Below are positions 43,845 through 52,642 of a stretch of DNA of 64,000 bases, piece by piece. Numbering within the stretch: the stretch's first letter is position 1; each line of letters starts with the position of its first letter. Below the pieces are notes generated by a model, which did no database searches, was not told where the DNA came from, and saw only the letters and a list, made by a program, of their open reading frames with translations. The DNA is from DASSKK01 sp035690495 (GTDB lineage Bacteria; Actinomycetota; Actinomycetes; Propionibacteriales; Nocardioidaceae). The position numbers were made by a program, and so were the translations under genes. Where the stretch lies: the NCBI GenBank assembly GCA_035690495.1, contig DASSKK010000001.1, forward strand, positions 62,001 through 126,000, in the 5' to 3' direction.

Positions 43845-46190
43845 GTGCCCGTGAGTGACCGCAACAACGGCCCGTCGGGCAACGGTGGCAACCGGCCCCC
43901 GGGGCGGAGGAGGTCCCAGCCCGGCGCACGCAAGCGCACCACCGGCAAGCAGGGCACGGGTGCCAACCGGGCGAAGGGCAAGAAGAAGCCGAGGTCGAGC
44001 TGGCCGCGCCGGATCGTCAAGTGGGGCCTGCTGTCGATCCTGGCGCTGTTCATCATCGGCTGCGCGGCGTTCGCCTACGGCTACACCACCACCTCGATCC
44101 CCAACCCCAACAAGGACTTCCAGGCGCAGACCACCCTGATCTACTACAAGGACGGCCACCATGTCCTGGGCAAGCTCGCCACCCAGAACCGCACCAGCAT
44201 CCCGCTCTCGGAGGTCCCCAAGAGCGTGCAGGACGCGGTGATCGCCGCGGAGGACCGCACCTTCTACACCAACAAGGGCATCGACCCGAAGGGCATCGTG
44301 CGGGCGGCCTTCAACAACGCCCAGGGCAACGCCACCCAGGGCGCCTCGACGATCACCCAGCAGTACGTCAAGGTGCTCTACCTGTCCCAGGAGCGCACCT
44401 GGACCCGCAAGATCAAGGAAGCGTTCCTGTCGCTGAAGATCCAGCGCCAGCAGTCCAAGCAGCAGATCCTGCAGGGCTACCTGAACACGATCTACTTCGG
44501 CCGCGGCGCCTACGGGATCCAGGCGGCTGCGCAGGCCTACTTCAACGTCGACGCCAAGGATCTCGGCGTCAAGCAGGCGGCAGCGCTGGCGGCGATCCTG
44601 AACTCGCCGGGCAACCTCGACCCGGCGGAGGGCAAGGGCAACCGGGAGCGGCTGATCGGGCGCTACCAGTACGTCTTGCAAGGCATGGCCGCCATGCACA
44701 ACCTGTCCAAGACGGATGCGATCCGCTACCAGGCGCACCTGCCGAAGTTCCCGAAGATCCCGCAGAGCTCCGACTACGCAGGCCAGAAGGGCTACATGCT
44801 CAACATGGTCAAGCACGAGCTCGAGGCGGACGGGTTCAGCGACGCCGAGATCGAGGGCGGCGGGCTGCGCGTCACCACCACGTTCACCCGCGGCGCGATG
44901 CACGCCGCGATCAAGGCGGTCCACGACCGGCGGCCCAAACACCTGAAGGGACTGCACGTCGCGGTCGCCGAGGTGGATCCGCAGACGGGCGGGCTCAAGG
45001 GGTTCTATGCCGGGCAGGACTACCTGAAGTCCAACGGCGCGATCAACTGGGCGAAGGCCGGCGGGGCACCCGGCTCTTCGTTCAAGCCGTACGCGCTCGC
45101 CGCCGCGATCGAGGACGGCTACTCGTTGAAGAGCACCTTCCAGGGCAACTCGCCGTACGTGTTCCCCAACGGCAAGAAGGTCGTCAACGAGGGGCCCAAC
45201 GGCGGCAACGACTACGGCGCGAGGATCAGCCTCACCAAGGCCACCGAGGAGTCGGTCAACACCGCGTTCGTGGACATGACCGTGTCGATGAAGGACGGCC
45301 CGCAGAAGATCCTCGACGAGGCCGTGCAGATGGGCATCCCCCGAGACACTCCCGGCCTCGAGCCGACGTCGGGCATCTCGCTCGGCTCGGCGACGATCAG
45401 CCCGATCGACATGGCCAACGCCTACGGCACGATCGCCGACGGCGGCAATGCCAAGGACTGGTTCGTGGTGCGCAAGGTCACCGACGCCGCCGGCGCCACC
45501 CGGTTCGACCACGACCTGAAGACCACCCAGGCGGTGCCCAACGACGTCGACCGCGACGTGAGCTACGCGCTGCAGCAGGTGGTCCAGCACGGCACCGGCA
45601 CCAACGCGCAGGCGCTCGGACGACCGGCGGCCGGCAAGACCGGGACCGCCACCAACGCCGACGGCAACGTGTCCTCCTCCTGGTTCGTCGGGTACACCCC
45701 CCAGCTGGCCACCGCGGTGATGTACGTCCGCGGCGACGGCAACGCGAACCTGTCCTGCACCAACCCCAACGGGAGGATCTGCCACCCCGGCTACCTCGTT
45801 CCCTACTTCGGCGCGGTCTACCCGACGCAGACCTGGACCGAGACGATGAAGCTGTCGCTGGCACACGCACCGGTCAAACAGTTCCCGCCGCCGGCGAACG
45901 TGAAGGCCACGAACACCGCCGGGCCGCACGCGCCGCTGCCGACGTACACACCGCCGCCGCCGACCCCGACCCGCACCGAGAGGTCGACGCCCACACCGAC
46001 GCCGACTCTCACCCCGTCGCCCACGCCGACGTTCACACCGAGCCCGACGCCGACCTACACCCCGTCGCCGAGCCCCACGCTGACCCCCTCGCCGACAGGC
46101 GGATCCACGTCGCCGTGCACGTCGACCGTGTGCGTCGGCGGTTCGCCGCCGCAGGGGGGCAGCGGGCGGCGCTCGTCCGGGTCCGGGTAG
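43845..46190 (+). CDS. ponA: Class A penicillin-binding protein (PBP1, transglycosylase-transpeptidase)
   Basis: This 781-residue bifunctional enzyme polymerises and crosslinks peptidoglycan. The basic N-terminus leads to one membrane helix at about 57-80. The GT51 domain has catalytic Glu136 in AAEDRTFYTNKG and GASTITQQYVK. The transpeptidase has Ser411 in GSSFKPY, the SVN motif in EESVNTAF and K598-TGT. A Pro/Thr-rich tail of about 60 residues, built from TPTPT and PSPT units, ends the protein and probably spans the wall. The start may be GTG 43845 or 43851. Synteny with Rv0050 (ponA1) next to PadR supports the name. Confidence 0.94.
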   Translation: MPVSDRNNGPSGNGGNRPPGRRRSQPGARKRTTGKQGTGANRAKGKKKPRSSWPRRIVKWGLLSILALFIIGCAAFAYGYTTTSIPNPNKDFQAQTTLIYYKDGHHVLGKLATQNRTSIPLSEVPKSVQDAVIAAEDRTFYTNKGIDPKGIVRAAFNNAQGNATQGASTITQQYVKVLYLSQERTWTRKIKEAFLSLKIQRQQSKQQILQGYLNTIYFGRGAYGIQAAAQAYFNVDAKDLGVKQAAALAAILNSPGNLDPAEGKGNRERLIGRYQYVLQGMAAMHNLSKTDAIRYQAHLPKFPKIPQSSDYAGQKGYMLNMVKHELEADGFSDAEIEGGGLRVTTTFTRGAMHAAIKAVHDRRPKHLKGLHVAVAEVDPQTGGLKGFYAGQDYLKSNGAINWAKAGGAPGSSFKPYALAAAIEDGYSLKSTFQGNSPYVFPNGKKVVNEGPNGGNDYGARISLTKATEESVNTAFVDMTVSMKDGPQKILDEAVQMGIPRDTPGLEPTSGISLGSATISPIDMANAYGTIADGGNAKDWFVVRKVTDAAGATRFDHDLKTTQAVPNDVDRDVSYALQQVVQHGTGTNAQALGRPAAGKTGTATNADGNVSSSWFVGYTPQLATAVMYVRGDGNANLSCTNPNGRICHPGYLVPYFGAVYPTQTWTETMKLSLAHAPVKQFPPPANVKATNTAGPHAPLPTYTPPPPTPTRTERSTPTPTPTLTPSPTPTFTPSPTPTYTPSPSPTLTPSPTGGSTSPCTSTVCVGGSPPQGGSGRRSSGSG

Positions 46191-46197
46191 GCCGGCG

Positions 46198-47634
46198 GTG
46201 TCCCTCCCCGTGACTCCTGCGAACCTGCCCCGGCGGCCCTCGCGCGACGACCCGCTGGTGACGGCGGCCAGCGAGGGCATCGGGGGGCCGGTGGGACGAC
46301 GGGCCGCGCCGCACCCGTGGTGGACGCCGGTGCGGGTGGTGCTCGCCGTGTGCGCCCTCGCACTCGGCCTTGCCATGCTGCAGAAGACGCCGTGCGTTCA
46401 GCAGCACTGGGCCGGCGGCAACCAGCGGTACGCCGAGATGTGCTACTCCGACGTCCCCTACCTCTACACCGACCGCGGCTTCGCCGAGCGGACGCTGCCG
46501 TACAGCGACACCGGGGGCCGCTACCAGGCGCTGGAGTACCCGGTCGTGATCGGGTACGTCGCCTACGACACCGCGCTGCTCACCCAGTGGCTGCGCGGCT
46601 GGCCCGATGTGACGCACCGCGCCCAGGTCCCGGAGAACCAGGTCTATGCGCAGCCGGGCGTGGCCCAGGAGTCATGGCTGTACTTCGACGTGACCGCGGT
46701 CGTGCTCGCCGGCTTCGCGCTGCTCGCGGCGTGGTTCCTGGCCGGCACGCACCGTGGCCGGCCCTGGGACGCGATGGCCTTCGCGGCCGCGCCGGCGCTC
46801 GTGCTGGCCGGACTGATCAACTGGGACCTGATCGCGGTCGCCGCGGTGGCGGGCGCGCTGTGGGCGTGGTCGCGCGGCCGGCCGCTGCTGGCCGGAGTGT
46901 TCGTCGGCGTCGGCGTCGCCACCAAGCTCTATCCCGTCTTCCTGCTCGGCGCGCTGCTGGTGGTCTGCCTGCGCCGCCGCGAGCTCGGCGCCTTCGGGCG
47001 CGCGACCACCGGAGCGGTGGTCGGGTGGCTGGCGCTGAACCTCCCTGCGATGCTCTACGGCTTCGACCAGTGGAAGGCGTTCTGGACGTTCAACCGCAAC
47101 CGCGGCGCGGACCTCGGGTCGGTGTGGCTGGTCTGGCAGCAGGCAGGGCACCACGTCACCGCTCGCGAGATCAACCTCGCCTCCTGGATCTTCGTCGGGG
47201 CGGTGTGCCTCGGCGTCCTGGCACTCGGCCTCGCGGCACGACGTACTCCCCGGCTCCCGCAACTGGCGCTGCTGGTGCTGGTCGGCTTCCTGGTGGTCAA
47301 CAAGGTCTACTCGCCGCAGTACGTCTTGTGGCTGCTCCCGCTGGCGGTCCTCGCCCGGCCGCGGTGGCGGGACCTGCTGATCTGGCAGGCCGGCGAGGCG
47401 TTCTACTTCGCGATGGTGTGGTTCCACCTGGGCGGCTACACGGCGTCGGCCTCCACCGGTGTTCCCGACCAGATGTACTGGGTGGCCATCGCCGTGCGGG
47501 TGCTCGCCGAGCTCTACCTCGCTGCCGTCGTGGTGCGCGACATCCTCGCGCCCTGGCGGGACCCCGTGCGCCGCGACGGGCTGACCGACGACCCGATGCA
47601 CCCCGAGCCGGCCGGGGTCCTCGAACCGGCGTGA
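46198..47634 (+). CDS. Glycosyltransferase family 87 membrane protein
   Basis: The 478-residue protein has 10 or more predicted helices. The N-terminal extracytoplasmic loop has GGNQRYAEMCYSDVPYLYTDRGF, with conserved Asp residues. Segments GVFVGVGVATKLYPVFLLGALL and NKVYSPQYVLWLLPL match the GT87 (DUF2029) polyprenyl-phosphate mannosyltransferase type. The homologue Rv0051 lies next to ponA1 in mycobacteria. The gene starts seven bases after the ponA stop. It may add alpha-mannose to lipoglycans. The exact acceptor is unknown. Confidence 0.85.
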   Translation: MSLPVTPANLPRRPSRDDPLVTAASEGIGGPVGRRAAPHPWWTPVRVVLAVCALALGLAMLQKTPCVQQHWAGGNQRYAEMCYSDVPYLYTDRGFAERTLPYSDTGGRYQALEYPVVIGYVAYDTALLTQWLRGWPDVTHRAQVPENQVYAQPGVAQESWLYFDVTAVVLAGFALLAAWFLAGTHRGRPWDAMAFAAAPALVLAGLINWDLIAVAAVAGALWAWSRGRPLLAGVFVGVGVATKLYPVFLLGALLVVCLRRRELGAFGRATTGAVVGWLALNLPAMLYGFDQWKAFWTFNRNRGADLGSVWLVWQQAGHHVTAREINLASWIFVGAVCLGVLALGLAARRTPRLPQLALLVLVGFLVVNKVYSPQYVLWLLPLAVLARPRWRDLLIWQAGEAFYFAMVWFHLGGYTASASTGVPDQMYWVAIAVRVLAELYLAAVVVRDILAPWRDPVRRDGLTDDPMHPEPAGVLEPA

Positions 47635-47653
47635 TGGTGGTAGAGAAGAGGGC

Positions 47654-48703
47654 ATGCGCGCACTGACGACGATCCCGCTGACCCCGGACTCCCTGGAAGC
47701 CTCCGAGGTGCCCGACCCGACCCCGCACGACGGCGACCTGCTGGTGGACGGGATCGCCATCGGGGTGTGCGGCACTGACAAGGAGATCGCCGCCGGCGAG
47801 TACGGCTGGGCGCCACCGGGGCGGGAGCGGCTGGTCCTCGGCCACGAGTCGCTGGGCCGGGTCGCGTCCGCGCCGGCGGGCGGCGACTTCGCCGAGGGCG
47901 ACCTGGTGGTCGGCGTGGTACGCCGTCCCGACCCGGAGCCCTGCGGTGCCTGTGCGCACGGCGAGTTCGACATGTGCCGCAACGGGAAGTACACCGAGCG
48001 TGGCATCAAGCAGATCGACGGCTACGGCAGCGAGCAGTGGACCGTCGAGGCCGACTACGCCGTCAAGCTCGACCTGCGGCTCGAGCACGTCGGCATGCTG
48101 ATGGAGCCCACCACGGTGGTGGCCAAGGCCTGGGAGCAGGTCGAGCTGATCGGCGCCCGTGCCTGGTTCGAGCCGAAGACCGTGCTGGTCACCGGCGCCG
48201 GGCCGATCGGGCTGCTCGCCGCGATGCTCGGCCGGCAGCGGGACCTGGACGTGCACGTGCTCGACAGGGTCACCTCCGGGCCGAAGCCCGGCCTGGTGAA
48301 GGACCTCGGCGGCACCTACCACCACGACGACATCGACACGGTGTGCGCGAAGGTGAACCCCGACGTGGTCATCGAGGGCACCGGCGCCAGCCAGCTGGTC
48401 TTCGGCGCGATGGCCGGCACCGCGTCGTACGGCATCGTCGTCCTGACCGGGGTGTCGGCCGCCGGCCGCGCGATCCCGGTCGACGTCGGCGCGGTCAACC
48501 GCGAGGTGGTGCTGGAGAACGACGTCGTGGTCGGGTCGGTGAACGCCAACCTGCGCCACTACGCGCAGGCCGCCGACGCGCTGGCCAGGGCGGACCTCGA
48601 CTGGCTCTCGCGGCTGGTTACCCGGCGGGTGCCGCTGGAGAAGTTCGCCGACGCCTTCGCTCCGCACGACGGCGACGTGAAGGTGGCCCTCACTCTCTCC
48701 TAG
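47654..48703 (+). CDS. Glucose 1-dehydrogenase-like zinc alcohol dehydrogenase
   Basis: This 349-residue medium-chain dehydrogenase resembles archaeal glucose 1-dehydrogenase. The catalytic zinc ligands lie in GVCGTDKEI (Cys39) and LGHESLGR (His64, Glu65). The loop RRPDPEPCGACAHGEFDMCRNGKYTERGI (three Cys) carries the structural site and the GDH signature. The Rossmann motif is VLVTGAGPIGLLAA with HVLDR for the cofactor ribose. It would oxidise glucose to gluconolactone with NAD(P). The gene starts 19 bases after the GT87 stop and ends overlapping the opposite-strand PLP enzyme by four bases. Confidence 0.85.
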   Translation: MRALTTIPLTPDSLEASEVPDPTPHDGDLLVDGIAIGVCGTDKEIAAGEYGWAPPGRERLVLGHESLGRVASAPAGGDFAEGDLVVGVVRRPDPEPCGACAHGEFDMCRNGKYTERGIKQIDGYGSEQWTVEADYAVKLDLRLEHVGMLMEPTTVVAKAWEQVELIGARAWFEPKTVLVTGAGPIGLLAAMLGRQRDLDVHVLDRVTSGPKPGLVKDLGGTYHHDDIDTVCAKVNPDVVIEGTGASQLVFGAMAGTASYGIVVLTGVSAAGRAIPVDVGAVNREVVLENDVVVGSVNANLRHYAQAADALARADLDWLSRLVTRRVPLEKFADAFAPHDGDVKVALTLS

Positions 48704-49758
48704 GCGAGGACGATGCGGTCGAAGGCGGCGATCGTCATCCGCAGGCGCACGTCGAGCTCGTCGCCGACCCGCGGGACGCGTACGCCGTCGGGCACGAACA
48801 GCATCGAGACCTGCATGTGCGGCGGCTCGGCGAACAGCCGGCGCGCCCCGTCGACGGTGTACGGCGACCGGACGAGCCCGGCGGCGTCGAGGCCTCCCGC
48901 CGCGAGCCGGGCGGCCCGGTCGCGAAGCCGCACCCCCGGCGTCGGCGCCTCGAGCCCGACGCTGTGCGACGTACCTCCGGAGACGACCAGCAGATGGCCG
49001 GCCCTGGGAGCCCGGCGGGCCCGGTAGCCCGACACGTCCCCGCGCCCGACCCGATGCACCTCGAGCACGCTGGCGCGGATCGCGTAGGCGCCAGGGTCGC
49101 CCAGCCACAGGGCCGTGCCGATCCGGGGGCGGAGCTCGAAGTCGCCCCAGCCGCTGCGCACCGTCTCGAGCTCCGCGGCGTCCAGGTGGGAGACGAAGAC
49201 GCGCTTCGCGGGCAGGTCGGCCGCGACCAGCTCGGTCATCAGCCGATCCATCTCGTCGAGGTGCGAGCGCTCGCCGCGCGGAAGCGGCAGGTGCACGGCG
49301 GCGCCCTCCACCCGGACCGCCGCGCCGCGCCGGACGAGCAGGTCGCCGGCCTCACGCAGTCCCCGGCCGGTGAACCCGTGCCGGCGCATCGAGGTGACCA
49401 TCTCCAGAGCGACCCGCGGCCGGTCGTCGCGGGCCGCGAGGGCCTCCAGGTCCTCGAGCCGGCCGACGGTGTGCACCACCCGCTCGTCGTAGACGGCGCC
49501 CTCGTGGGTGGGTCGCCAAGGCGTGAGCACCAGGATCGTCCCGTCGAACGAACCGGCGACGTCGTCGATCTCGGGGTAGGTGCCGACCGCGATCGTGTCG
49601 ACGCCGAGCCTGGTTGCCTGCTCGGCCAGCAGCCGCAGGCCGAAGCCGTAGCCGTTGCCCTTCGCGACCGGAACCAGGCCCGGGTGGGCGTCCACGACCT
49701 GCTGCTGGTGGCGGGTCCAGCGGCCCTCGTCGACGTACAGGCTGAGCACCTCGCTCAA
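48700..49758 (-). CDS. Alanine racemase-like (PLP) amino acid deaminase/aldolase
   Basis: This PLP-dependent TIM-barrel protein belongs to the alanine racemase N-terminal family. The PLP lysine is in GLVPVAKGNGYGFGLR. Further segments include HLDEMDRLMTELV and PRIGTALWLGDPGAY, with GGTSHSVGLEAP in the C-terminal part. The start is TTG 49758, whose TTGA overlaps the FemX stop, with GGCGAGGGG as ribosome site. It is 352 residues long. It probably acts on a D-amino acid, but the substrate is not shown. Coupling to the FemX-like gene suggests cell-wall amino acid metabolism. Confidence 0.75.
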   Translation of the reverse strand: MSEVLSLYVDEGRWTRHQQQVVDAHPGLVPVAKGNGYGFGLRLLAEQATRLGVDTIAVGTYPEIDDVAGSFDGTILVLTPWRPTHEGAVYDERVVHTVGRLEDLEALAARDDRPRVALEMVTSMRRHGFTGRGLREAGDLLVRRGAAVRVEGAAVHLPLPRGERSHLDEMDRLMTELVAADLPAKRVFVSHLDAAELETVRSGWGDFELRPRIGTALWLGDPGAYAIRASVLEVHRVGRGDVSGYRARRAPRAGHLLVVSGGTSHSVGLEAPTPGVRLRDRAARLAAGGLDAAGLVRSPYTVDGARRLFAEPPHMQVSMLFVPDGVRVPRVGDELDVRLRMTIAAFDRIVLA

Positions 49759-51029
49759 CCCCCTCGCCGTGACATGTAGGCCGAGAACGCCTTGTAGACA
49801 AGGCGATTCAGCGGGAGGTCCCACTCGCCGGCGTACTCCACGGCGCGCCCGCCGGTGCCGACCTTGAACCGGATCAGGCCGGCGTGCGGGTCGTCGGGGT
49901 CGAGCGTGTCGGTGATCCCCCGCAGGTCGTAGATGTCGCAGCCGGCCGCGAGCGCGTCGCGGATCATCGCCCACTGAACGGCGTTGGAGCCGCGCACGTC
50001 GCGCTTGTCGGTGGAGGACGCGCCGTAGGAGTACCACGCGTGGCGGCCCATCCGGATGCCGATCGTCGCCGCGACCAGCTCGCCCTCGTGACGTGCCAGG
50101 TAGAGCCGGATCCGATCCGGGTCCTCGGCCGACAGCGACTGCCACATCGCCTGGAAGTAGCTGCGCGGCCTCGGTGTGAAGCCGTCGCGGGCGGCGGTGG
50201 TGACATACAGCTGGTGGAACGCCGCCAGGTCCTGCTCGGTGCCGTCGTGGCAGACCTCGACGCCGGCCTTGACCGACTTCTTGATGTTGCGCCGCCACTG
50301 CTGGTTCATCCCCGCGAGTACGTCGTCCTCGGACAGTGAGGCTCCGGTGGTGTCGCGCAGCGGCAGCCAGAAGTTGTAGGCCGGCTGTCCCGCGGCGAAG
50401 CCTTCCTCGCTGCCCTGCCGTCGCCAGCCGAGCTCGTGCAGCTGCGAGACCACCCGCGCGCCGACCGGGTCGCGCTCGGTCGGCGGCACGTCGCCGAGCC
50501 GGCGGAGCGCGTCGTCGGCGACCCCGGCCTTGACAGCGGCGGCGTCCCAGCTGCGCACGACCACGGGCGGGCCCATCCGCACGCCGAACGCGCCGGCGGC
50601 ACGGAGGTGGCTGGCCATCGGGGACAGCCACGCCGCGAGGTCGTCGCCGGTCCAGTTGACGACCGGCCCCTCCGGCAGGTAGGCGAGGTAGCGGCGTACC
50701 CCCGGCAGCTTGCGGTAGAGCACCAGCGCAGCGCCCGCCGGGCGAGCGTCTCGTAACCCTTGGGTTGAGGAGCGAGCGGAGCGAGCGTCTCGTAACCCTT
50801 GGGTTGAGGAGCGAGCGGAGCGAGCGTCTCGTAACCCTTGGGTTGAGGAGCGAGCGGAGCGAGCGTCTCGAAACCACCCGATCGACTCGCGGCGCCACTC
50901 GCTCTTGACCTGCCCCCAGGCGGGGGTCTGCAGGAAGCTGGCCGAGCCGCCGGCGTCGAGGTGCGCGCGCAGGAAGTCCCGGTGCTCCTCGGTGCTGAGC
51001 GTGCGGACGGTCAGGAGGGACTCGGTCAC
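49755..51029 (-). CDS. FemX/FemAB-like aminoacyltransferase with in-frame repeat insertion
   Basis: The protein of about 424 residues belongs to the FemAB/GNAT-like family that adds amino acids to lipid II. Segments include SFLQTPAWGQVK, YLAYLPEGPVVNW, NIKKSVKAGVEV and SYGASSTDKRDVRGSNAVQWAMIRDA. GTG 51029 lies seven bases after TAGGGT, so the transcript is probably leaderless. An alternative GTG is at 51038. After about residue 53 three copies of RDARSARSSTQGL interrupt a conserved strand that resumes at GAALVLYRKLPGV. This is encoded by a dispersed palindromic repeat. The insert probably forms a surface loop. The downstream PLP enzyme is coupled by TTGA. Confidence 0.85.
   Translation of the reverse strand: MTESLLTVRTLSTEEHRDFLRAHLDAGGSASFLQTPAWGQVKSEWRRESIGWFRDARSARSSTQGLRDARSARSSTQGLRDARSARSSTQGLRDARPAGAALVLYRKLPGVRRYLAYLPEGPVVNWTGDDLAAWLSPMASHLRAAGAFGVRMGPPVVVRSWDAAAVKAGVADDALRRLGDVPPTERDPVGARVVSQLHELGWRRQGSEEGFAAGQPAYNFWLPLRDTTGASLSEDDVLAGMNQQWRRNIKKSVKAGVEVCHDGTEQDLAAFHQLYVTTAARDGFTPRPRSYFQAMWQSLSAEDPDRIRLYLARHEGELVAATIGIRMGRHAWYSYGASSTDKRDVRGSNAVQWAMIRDALAAGCDIYDLRGITDTLDPDDPHAGLIRFKVGTGGRAVEYAGEWDLPLNRLVYKAFSAYMSRRGG
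50742..50870. repeat. Tandem 39-base dispersed repeat within the FemX-like gene
   Basis: Three identical 39-base units start at 50742, 50781 and 50820, followed by a partial unit of 12 bases. Each contains GCGAGCGTCTCGTAACCC, then TTGGGTTGAGGAGCGAGC. The length is a multiple of three, so the host frame stays open. The complement reads as a copy of the intergenic element at 7560-7625. Confidence 0.9.
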
Positions 51030-51069
51030 GCTGGGCACCCTAGACGATGCCTTGCCGGCCGCCGGGGGC

Positions 51070-51879
51070 TCACACTCGCGAGCGCAGCCAGTCGAAGTCC
51101 GCGCGGTGCTCGTCGACGCCGCCAGGCGTCTCGCACACCACGGGGGTGCCGGCCGCCCGGACCACGCCGGCGAGCTCGTCCGGGTCGATGCGGCCCTGCC
51201 CGAAGTTGGCGTGCCGGTCCGCGCCGGAGTCGAAGTCGTCGCGGCTGTCGTTGGCGTGCACCAGGTCGATCCGGCCGGTGATCGCGCGCACCCGGTCCAC
51301 CACCGTGGTCAGGTCGTTGCCGCCGGCGTGGGCGTGGCAGGTGTCCAGGCAGATGCCGATCATCTCGGCGCCGGAGGCGGTGGAGATCGCCTCCCAGACC
51401 CCTTCGATGCGGTCGAGGTAGCGGGTCATCGCGTTGTCGCCGCCGGCGGTGTTCTCGATCAGCACCGGCAGCTTGAGGTCGGTGGCCTCGACCGCCTTGC
51501 GCCAGTTGTCGAAGCCCTTCTCGATGACCTGCGGATCGTGCGTCTTGTTGTCGACGTGGCCGCCGTGCACGACCAGGCCCTTCGCGCCGATGGCGGCAGC
51601 GGCGTCGACGTGCTGCTGGAGCAGCTTGCGGCTCGGGATCCGGATCCGGTTGTTGGTGGTGGCGACGTTGACGATGTAGGGCGCGTGCACGTAGAGGTCG
51701 ATGTCCGCCGCCTCGGCGGCCTCCCGCAGCGCGTCCGCCCCGCCGGCGTACCGGATCTCGGGCCCCTTGTAGCCCTGCGGGTCGCCGAGGAAGAACTGCG
51801 CGAGGTCCGCGCCGCGGGCGACCGCCTCCGCGACCGGATCGGTCTGGTCGACGTGCGCGCCGATGTGCAAGGTGCTCAT
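51070..51879 (-). CDS. nfo: Deoxyribonuclease IV (AP endonuclease)
   Basis: This AP endonuclease of about 269 residues has the zinc-dependent TIM barrel of Nfo. It starts STLHIGAHVDQTDP. Metal ligands appear in GLVVHGGHVDN, LPVLIENTAGG, IGICLDTCHAHAGG and LVHANDSRDDFDSG with HANFGQG. It cleaves at abasic sites in base excision repair. ATG 51879 is seven bases after TAGGGT with no Shine-Dalgarno, so the transcript is probably leaderless. The longer GTG start at 51888 falls inside that -10 box. It is upstream of the FemX-like gene with a 40-base gap. Confidence 0.92.
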   Translation of the reverse strand: MSTLHIGAHVDQTDPVAEAVARGADLAQFFLGDPQGYKGPEIRYAGGADALREAAEAADIDLYVHAPYIVNVATTNNRIRIPSRKLLQQHVDAAAAIGAKGLVVHGGHVDNKTHDPQVIEKGFDNWRKAVEATDLKLPVLIENTAGGDNAMTRYLDRIEGVWEAISTASGAEMIGICLDTCHAHAGGNDLTTVVDRVRAITGRIDLVHANDSRDDFDSGADRHANFGQGRIDPDELAGVVRAAGTPVVCETPGGVDEHRADFDWLRSRV

Positions 51880-51909
51880 CTCGCCCACCCTAGGGTGGGG
51901 AGAGGACAG

Positions 51910-52095
51910 TTACGCCTCGGGCTCGTCCTGGTCGCGGTCGGTGGCGTTCTCGGCCTCCTCGGGCTCGGTCTCGAGCTGCTCGGCGATCTTCGCCTGAGAG
52001 ACCTGCTCCTCCGGAGGCACCCCCTCGGCCCGCAGGGGCCGGTCGGCGTGTCGGTTGAAGATCTCGTGACGCCGGTCGCTGGTGTGTCCGCTCAT
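51910..52095 (-). CDS. Small hypothetical acidic protein (61 residues)
   Basis: The frame from ATG 52095 gives 61 residues: MSGHTSDRRHEIFNRHADRP, then a stretch rich in Glu, Ala and Asp ending DRDQDEPEA. The tail is strongly acidic. Codon positions show high G+C at the third base, as in the neighbours. I do not recognise a family. No clear ribosome binding site is present, though TACGGG lies close upstream. It lies between nfo and the rpsF operon on the strand of nfo. Confidence 0.45.
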   Translation of the reverse strand: MSGHTSDRRHEIFNRHADRPLRAEGVPPEEQVSQAKIAEQLETEPEEAENATDRDQDEPEA

Positions 52096-52235
52096 GCCGG
52101 GCCCGTACCCCGTCCCGGGCAGGCACAGCCCTGTGGAGAGCGATTTTTCGCAGGCCGCCCGCGCTGGTAGCCTTCGGTGTTCGCACATCGGTCTCCCGAC
52201 GAGGCCGGCGTACGACGAAACGCACAGCCCTCCTG

Positions 52236-52252
52236 CCGCGGAACGCCCGCGG
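52236..52252 (+). promoter_or_regulatory. Hairpin in the rpsF leader
   Basis: CCGCGG-AACGC-CCGCGG forms a six-base-pair stem with a five-base loop about 30 bases before the rpsF start. A -10-like TAGCCT is near 52169, so the leader would be about 100 bases. Leaders of rpsF operons can be bound by S6:S18. A full motif match was not checked. Confidence 0.35.
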
Positions 52253-52283
52253 CCGCCTGAGTCCGAAGGAGGTGGAGACTGCT

Positions 52284-52574
52284 TTGCGTGCCTACGAAGT
52301 GATGGTCATCCTCGAACCCGACCTTGAAGAGCGCACCGTCGCCCCGTCGATCGACACCTATCTGAACGTCGTCCGCAAGGACGGCGGCACCGTGGACAAC
52401 GTCGACGTGTGGGGCCGGCGCCGGCTGGCCTACGAGATCGACAAGTTCTCCGAGGGCATCTACGCCGTCATCGAGCTGAACGCCGAGCCGGCCACGGTCA
52501 AGGAGCTCGACCGTCAGCTGTCGCTGAACGAGTCGGTGCTGCGCACCAAGGTCCTCCGGCCGGCCGCGCACTAG
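52284..52574 (+). CDS. rpsF: 30S ribosomal protein S6
   Basis: The 96-residue protein starts at TTG 52284, reading MRAYEVMVILEPDLEERTV, the standard S6 start. AAGGAGGT lies upstream. An in-frame GTG at 52272 sits inside that ribosome site and cannot be the start. Further S6 segments are GGTVDNVDVWGRRRLAYEI and EGIYAVIELNAEP. It binds 16S rRNA with S18. It leads the rpsF-ssb-rpsR-rplI operon. Confidence 0.96.
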   Translation: MRAYEVMVILEPDLEERTVAPSIDTYLNVVRKDGGTVDNVDVWGRRRLAYEIDKFSEGIYAVIELNAEPATVKELDRQLSLNESVLRTKVLRPAAH

Positions 52575-52642
52575 GCAGCACCGGACCCCGACCGTTTCCC
52601 CCGGTCAACCCCAGAGTTCACCCCAGACCAGGGAGGCCTGAC

